A stretch of 64,000 bases of DNA from Olsenella sp. Marseille-P4559 (GTDB taxonomy: Bacteria; Actinomycetota; Coriobacteriia; Coriobacteriales; Atopobiaceae): the NCBI RefSeq assembly GCF_900605015.1, contig NZ_LR027575.1, positions 240,690-304,689 of the forward strand, written 5' to 3'. The notes beneath the pieces are model-generated. The model was not told where the DNA came from. It ran no database searches and worked only from the letters and a program-made list of their open reading frames with translations. A program made the position numbers and the translations under genes. This document shows, in pieces, positions 61,689-64,000 of this stretch; position 1 is the first letter of the stretch; every line of letters begins with the position of its first letter.

Positions 61689-63020
61689 ATGAGCTGGTAT
61701 GAGCCATCATTTGTCTATCAGGTCTACCCGTTGGGGCTATGCGGTGCCCCACACGAGAATGACGGTGCCACGGTGCCGCGGTTGCGCAAGCTCGTCGATG
61801 ACGGGTGGATTGACCACATGAAGCGCTTGGGTGCCACCTGCCTCATGCTCAACCCCGTGTTCCAGAGCCTTACGCATGGCTACGACACTACGGACTACAC
61901 TACGGTCGATTGCCGCTTGGGCACCAATGACGACCTGCGCTTTGTTGTAGATGTGTGCCACAAGGCGGGCATTCGCGTGCTGCTCGACGGCGTCTTCAAC
62001 CACGTGGGACGCGACTTCTTCGCATTTCGCGACGTGCGCGAGAAGGGCCAGCAGAGCCGATATGCTGGCTGGTTCGACATCGACTGGAACGGCAACAGCG
62101 AGTTCGACGATGGCTTCGGCTATGAGGCCTGGGCGGGGGTCTCGACGCTCGTAAAGCTCAACCATGCCAACTTCGAGCTCAACGACTACCTCGCCGATGT
62201 CATTCGCGGTTGGGTGCGCGACTTCGACATTGACGGCCTGCGTCTGGACGTGGCCTACTGCCTGGACCGCGGATACCTTGGCTATCTGCGTCAGATCGCC
62301 GACGGCATTTCGCAGGATCGTGGCGAGAAGTTCGTGCTGGTGGGCGAAACCATGTTTGGTGACTACAACCAGTGGATGGGCGATGGCCTCTGCGACTCGG
62401 TGACCAACTACGAGGCCTACAAGGGCCTTTGGTCAAGCTTCAACAGCGCGAACATGCACGAGGTTGCCTACGCGCTCGAGCGCCAGAGCGGAAGCCAGCC
62501 TTGGGACCTCTACACGGGCAAGCACCTTCTCGACTTTGTCGACAACCATGATGTGCCGCGCATCGCGACCAAGCTGGACGACAGGCGCCAGCTCAAGCCC
62601 CTCTATGGGCTACTCTTTGCCATGTGCGGCGTGCCGTGCGTCTATTACGGCAGCGAGTGGGGCATCGAGGGCGAGCAACACTATGGTGACTATGGGCTGC
62701 GTCCCGCGCTGGACGCGCCGGAGTGGAGCGACCTCACGGACTGGATCTGCGCTTTGGCGCATACGCGCGTGAAGAGTGACGCCATCGTGTGGGGTGACTA
62801 TCACGAGCTGCAGTGCCAGCCGCAGCAGCTGGTCTTCCAGCGCAGTCATGATGACGAGCGGGTCATTGTGGCGATAAATGCATCGGCCGAGCCGGCCGTG
62901 GCGCACTTCGATGCGGGATGTGGGCGCGCCGTTGACCTCATCTCCGGCGAGCCACACGACTTTGGTGGGGGCTCGGAGCTGGCCCCCTTCTCGGCTTACT
63001 GGTGGCGCTGCGAGCGGTAG
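61689..63020 (+). CDS. GH13 alpha-amylase-family glycosidase
   Basis: Cytoplasmic 443-residue enzyme of the GH13 family (neopullulanase/cyclomaltodextrinase type is most likely). Conserved regions: LLDGVFNHVGRDFF, nucleophile Asp187 in GLRLDVAYCL, acid/base Glu220 in LVGETMFGDYN, and Asp288 in FVDNHDVPR. A C-terminal beta domain ends the protein. AGGAGTAG before the ATG. It would degrade alpha-glucans or maltodextrins; single gene unit. Confidence 0.88.
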   Translation: MSWYEPSFVYQVYPLGLCGAPHENDGATVPRLRKLVDDGWIDHMKRLGATCLMLNPVFQSLTHGYDTTDYTTVDCRLGTNDDLRFVVDVCHKAGIRVLLDGVFNHVGRDFFAFRDVREKGQQSRYAGWFDIDWNGNSEFDDGFGYEAWAGVSTLVKLNHANFELNDYLADVIRGWVRDFDIDGLRLDVAYCLDRGYLGYLRQIADGISQDRGEKFVLVGETMFGDYNQWMGDGLCDSVTNYEAYKGLWSSFNSANMHEVAYALERQSGSQPWDLYTGKHLLDFVDNHDVPRIATKLDDRRQLKPLYGLLFAMCGVPCVYYGSEWGIEGEQHYGDYGLRPALDAPEWSDLTDWICALAHTRVKSDAIVWGDYHELQCQPQQLVFQRSHDDERVIVAINASAEPAVAHFDAGCGRAVDLISGEPHDFGGGSELAPFSAYWWRCER

Positions 63021-63255
63021 GAGAGCAATGACCGTGCGGGGTTCTTCGCGTGCGAACGGCAGGCAAATGGCCGAAGGTGCAGGGGAGTGCGTGGCGCACG
63101 TGCTTTTGGTGGGAATTTGGTAGTTGGCAACGGTTGGTGGCCGGCAGTCGGGGGGATGCCGGCCTCCTCACTGGCAGCTGGAGGCGAGTCCTGTCCTTCT
63201 CGGATGGATGACTGTGCATGAAATTGCTCTATCGAGCGGTTTTTCGAGAGTCGTC

Positions 63256-63465
63256 GCATGAAAACGCGATATCGCAAGGCGCCTCGGTGCATCTATCATC
63301 AAATTTGAAAATAAGTATTACAAATAATGCATATATTTGGAATAATATGCACTAATATGGAATTATAGTTACACTTTTGATGTGAAAGCCCAAAATCGAC
63401 CTTACGATAGCCCGTTTTCATGCAGCGGAAGCAAAAAAGTCGTGCGATAAGCCATTTTCATACAG
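63256..63465. repeat. AT-rich island flanked by repeated 22-mers
   Basis: Copies of GCGATA-n3-C-GTTTTCATGCAG are found at 63256-63276 (inverted), 63403-63425 and 63443-63465 (direct, 40 bases apart). Between the first two is a strongly AT-rich stretch (63295-63400) with no open frame. Possible promoter/origin-like region or an insertion scar. Confidence 0.5.
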
Positions 63466-63618
63466 TTGGACCCCTGTGGCTTGGCATCATTGCTTGCCAA
63501 ACGCGTTGTGGACAACGCTATTGCTGGGAGGTTGGATTGGTGCCGCCCCGAAGGGCCCTGGCTATTAAGGTAGCCGCCTCCCCTAGTCTCCCTGTTCGTG
63601 CTGTGCTATCGCACAGAA

Positions 63619-63651
63619 AGGCCGTCTCGGGAAGGAATCCCGAGACGGCCT
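63619..63651 (-). terminator. Terminator of the minus-strand pyruvate kinase gene
   Basis: Perfect 12-bp stem GGCCGTCTCGGG / CCCGAGACGGCC with a 7-base loop, 22 bases beyond the stop at 63673 and followed on the minus strand by TTTCTGTG. Confidence 0.85.
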
Positions 63652-63672
63652 TCGCAGCACTTGGAACAGCCC

Positions 63673-64000
63673 CTATTGGACCTGTGCCACCATCGCCATG
63701 TTGGTGCTGGTGGTGTAGTCGCCCTGACGTGGGGAGGTCTGCGGGTCGCCGGCGGTGATGACCACGATGTCACCAGGGCTCACGACCTCATTCTCCTTGG
63801 CGACGGTGAGGGCGTTGTAGAGCGTGTTGGAGAGCGAGCTCTGCTCGGTCGTCTTGAACGCGTAGACGCCCCAGTAGAAGCAGGTGCGACGAATCGCCTC
63901 GTCGCTCGGGCTCATGGCGTACAGGGGGATGTGAGGGCGGAAGTTGGAGACGATGCGCGCTGTGCGGCCGGAATGCGTGGGGCACAGGATGCACTTGGCG
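63673..64000 (-). CDS. pyk: Pyruvate kinase, C-terminal part (truncated by window)
   Basis: The last 109 codons of pyruvate kinase, which makes pyruvate and ATP from phosphoenolpyruvate. The visible C-terminal domain reads AKCILCPTHSGRTARIVSNF, YAMSPSDEAIRRTCFYWGVY and VVSPGDIVVITAGDPQTSPR. The gene continues past the right edge. A strong terminator follows it. Confidence 0.88.
   Translation of the reverse strand, partial: AKCILCPTHSGRTARIVSNFRPHIPLYAMSPSDEAIRRTCFYWGVYAFKTTEQSSLSNTLYNALTVAKENEVVSPGDIVVITAGDPQTSPRQGDYTTSTNMAMVAQVQ

Overview
The window is a GC-rich, densely coded bacterial segment with PTS sugar loci, short intergenic gaps, many GTG/TTG starts and hairpin terminators. Gene content (several mannose-family PTS operons, a GalNAc pathway, membrane-anchored DUF6591-type proteins, a Ser/Thr kinase beside an XRE regulator, a T-box-controlled pheST operon) suggests a host-associated Actinomycetota of the Coriobacteriia, Olsenella/Atopobiaceae/Collinsella-like. 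That placement is inference from gene content, not from a marker gene.

Region 1 (1-14.7 kb) is sugar catabolism. It opens with the 3' end of a fructose-family PTS (EIIC, EIIA) and a membrane-anchored GH3 glycosidase whose two domains are in swapped order. A nearly complete N-acetylgalactosamine route follows: class II (tagatose-bisphosphate type) aldolase, DeoR regulator, PfkB sugar-phosphate kinase, mannose-family EIIA/EIIB/EIIC/EIID, GntR regulator, AgaS deaminase/isomerase and NagA/AgaA deacetylase. Together they would import GalNAc (or GalN) as the 6-phosphate, deacetylate it, deaminate it to tagatose-6-P, phosphorylate it and cleave it to triose phosphates.

Region 2 (14.8-22 kb) is a signalling and decay zone: a DUF6591-like anchored protein and a transmembrane Ser/Thr kinase that share a 15-bp palindrome upstream, an XRE regulator, three broken genes (one carrying a 34-bp perfect palindrome inside its frame, one padR and its membrane partner), a HAD phosphatase, and an array of about six palindromic repeat units (21.55-21.95 kb) unlike a CRISPR. 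An M20 peptidase and an MFS transporter follow.

Region 3 (25-32.3 kb) is a second PTS locus for an unidentified sugar: GntR repressor, RPE/AlsE-like epimerase, EIIA/B/C/D, a TIM-like isomerase, a YjbQ-like protein and a class II aldolase. Base composition jumps sharply inside it (AT-richer start, very GC-rich TIM-YjbQ pair), so it looks assembled from different sources. Matching 6-6-6 palindromes precede the epimerase and EIIA.

Region 4 (32.5-43.9 kb) is a peptide locus: RpiR regulator, divergent AroM and DUF1177 genes, a five-gene oligopeptide ABC transporter with a Tat-type lipoprotein, an M20 peptidase and an S10-type serine carboxypeptidase with an odd Cys-repeat N-terminus. Region 5 (43.9-53.8 kb) has an AlbA_2/ATPase regulator and a LevR-like regulator with a degraded ATPase core, followed by a third mannose-family PTS operon that also encodes a cytoplasmic neutral-ceramidase-like hydrolase, a DUF1275 membrane protein and a Nif3-like metal protein. 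This is the best candidate in the window for an undescribed catabolic system. Region 6 (54-64 kb) is mostly housekeeping: AEC transporter, DUF4143 ATPase, T-box leader with pheS-pheT, a zinc-PLC-like protein, a GH13 amylase, an AT-rich island with repeats, and the 3' end of pyruvate kinase on the minus strand.
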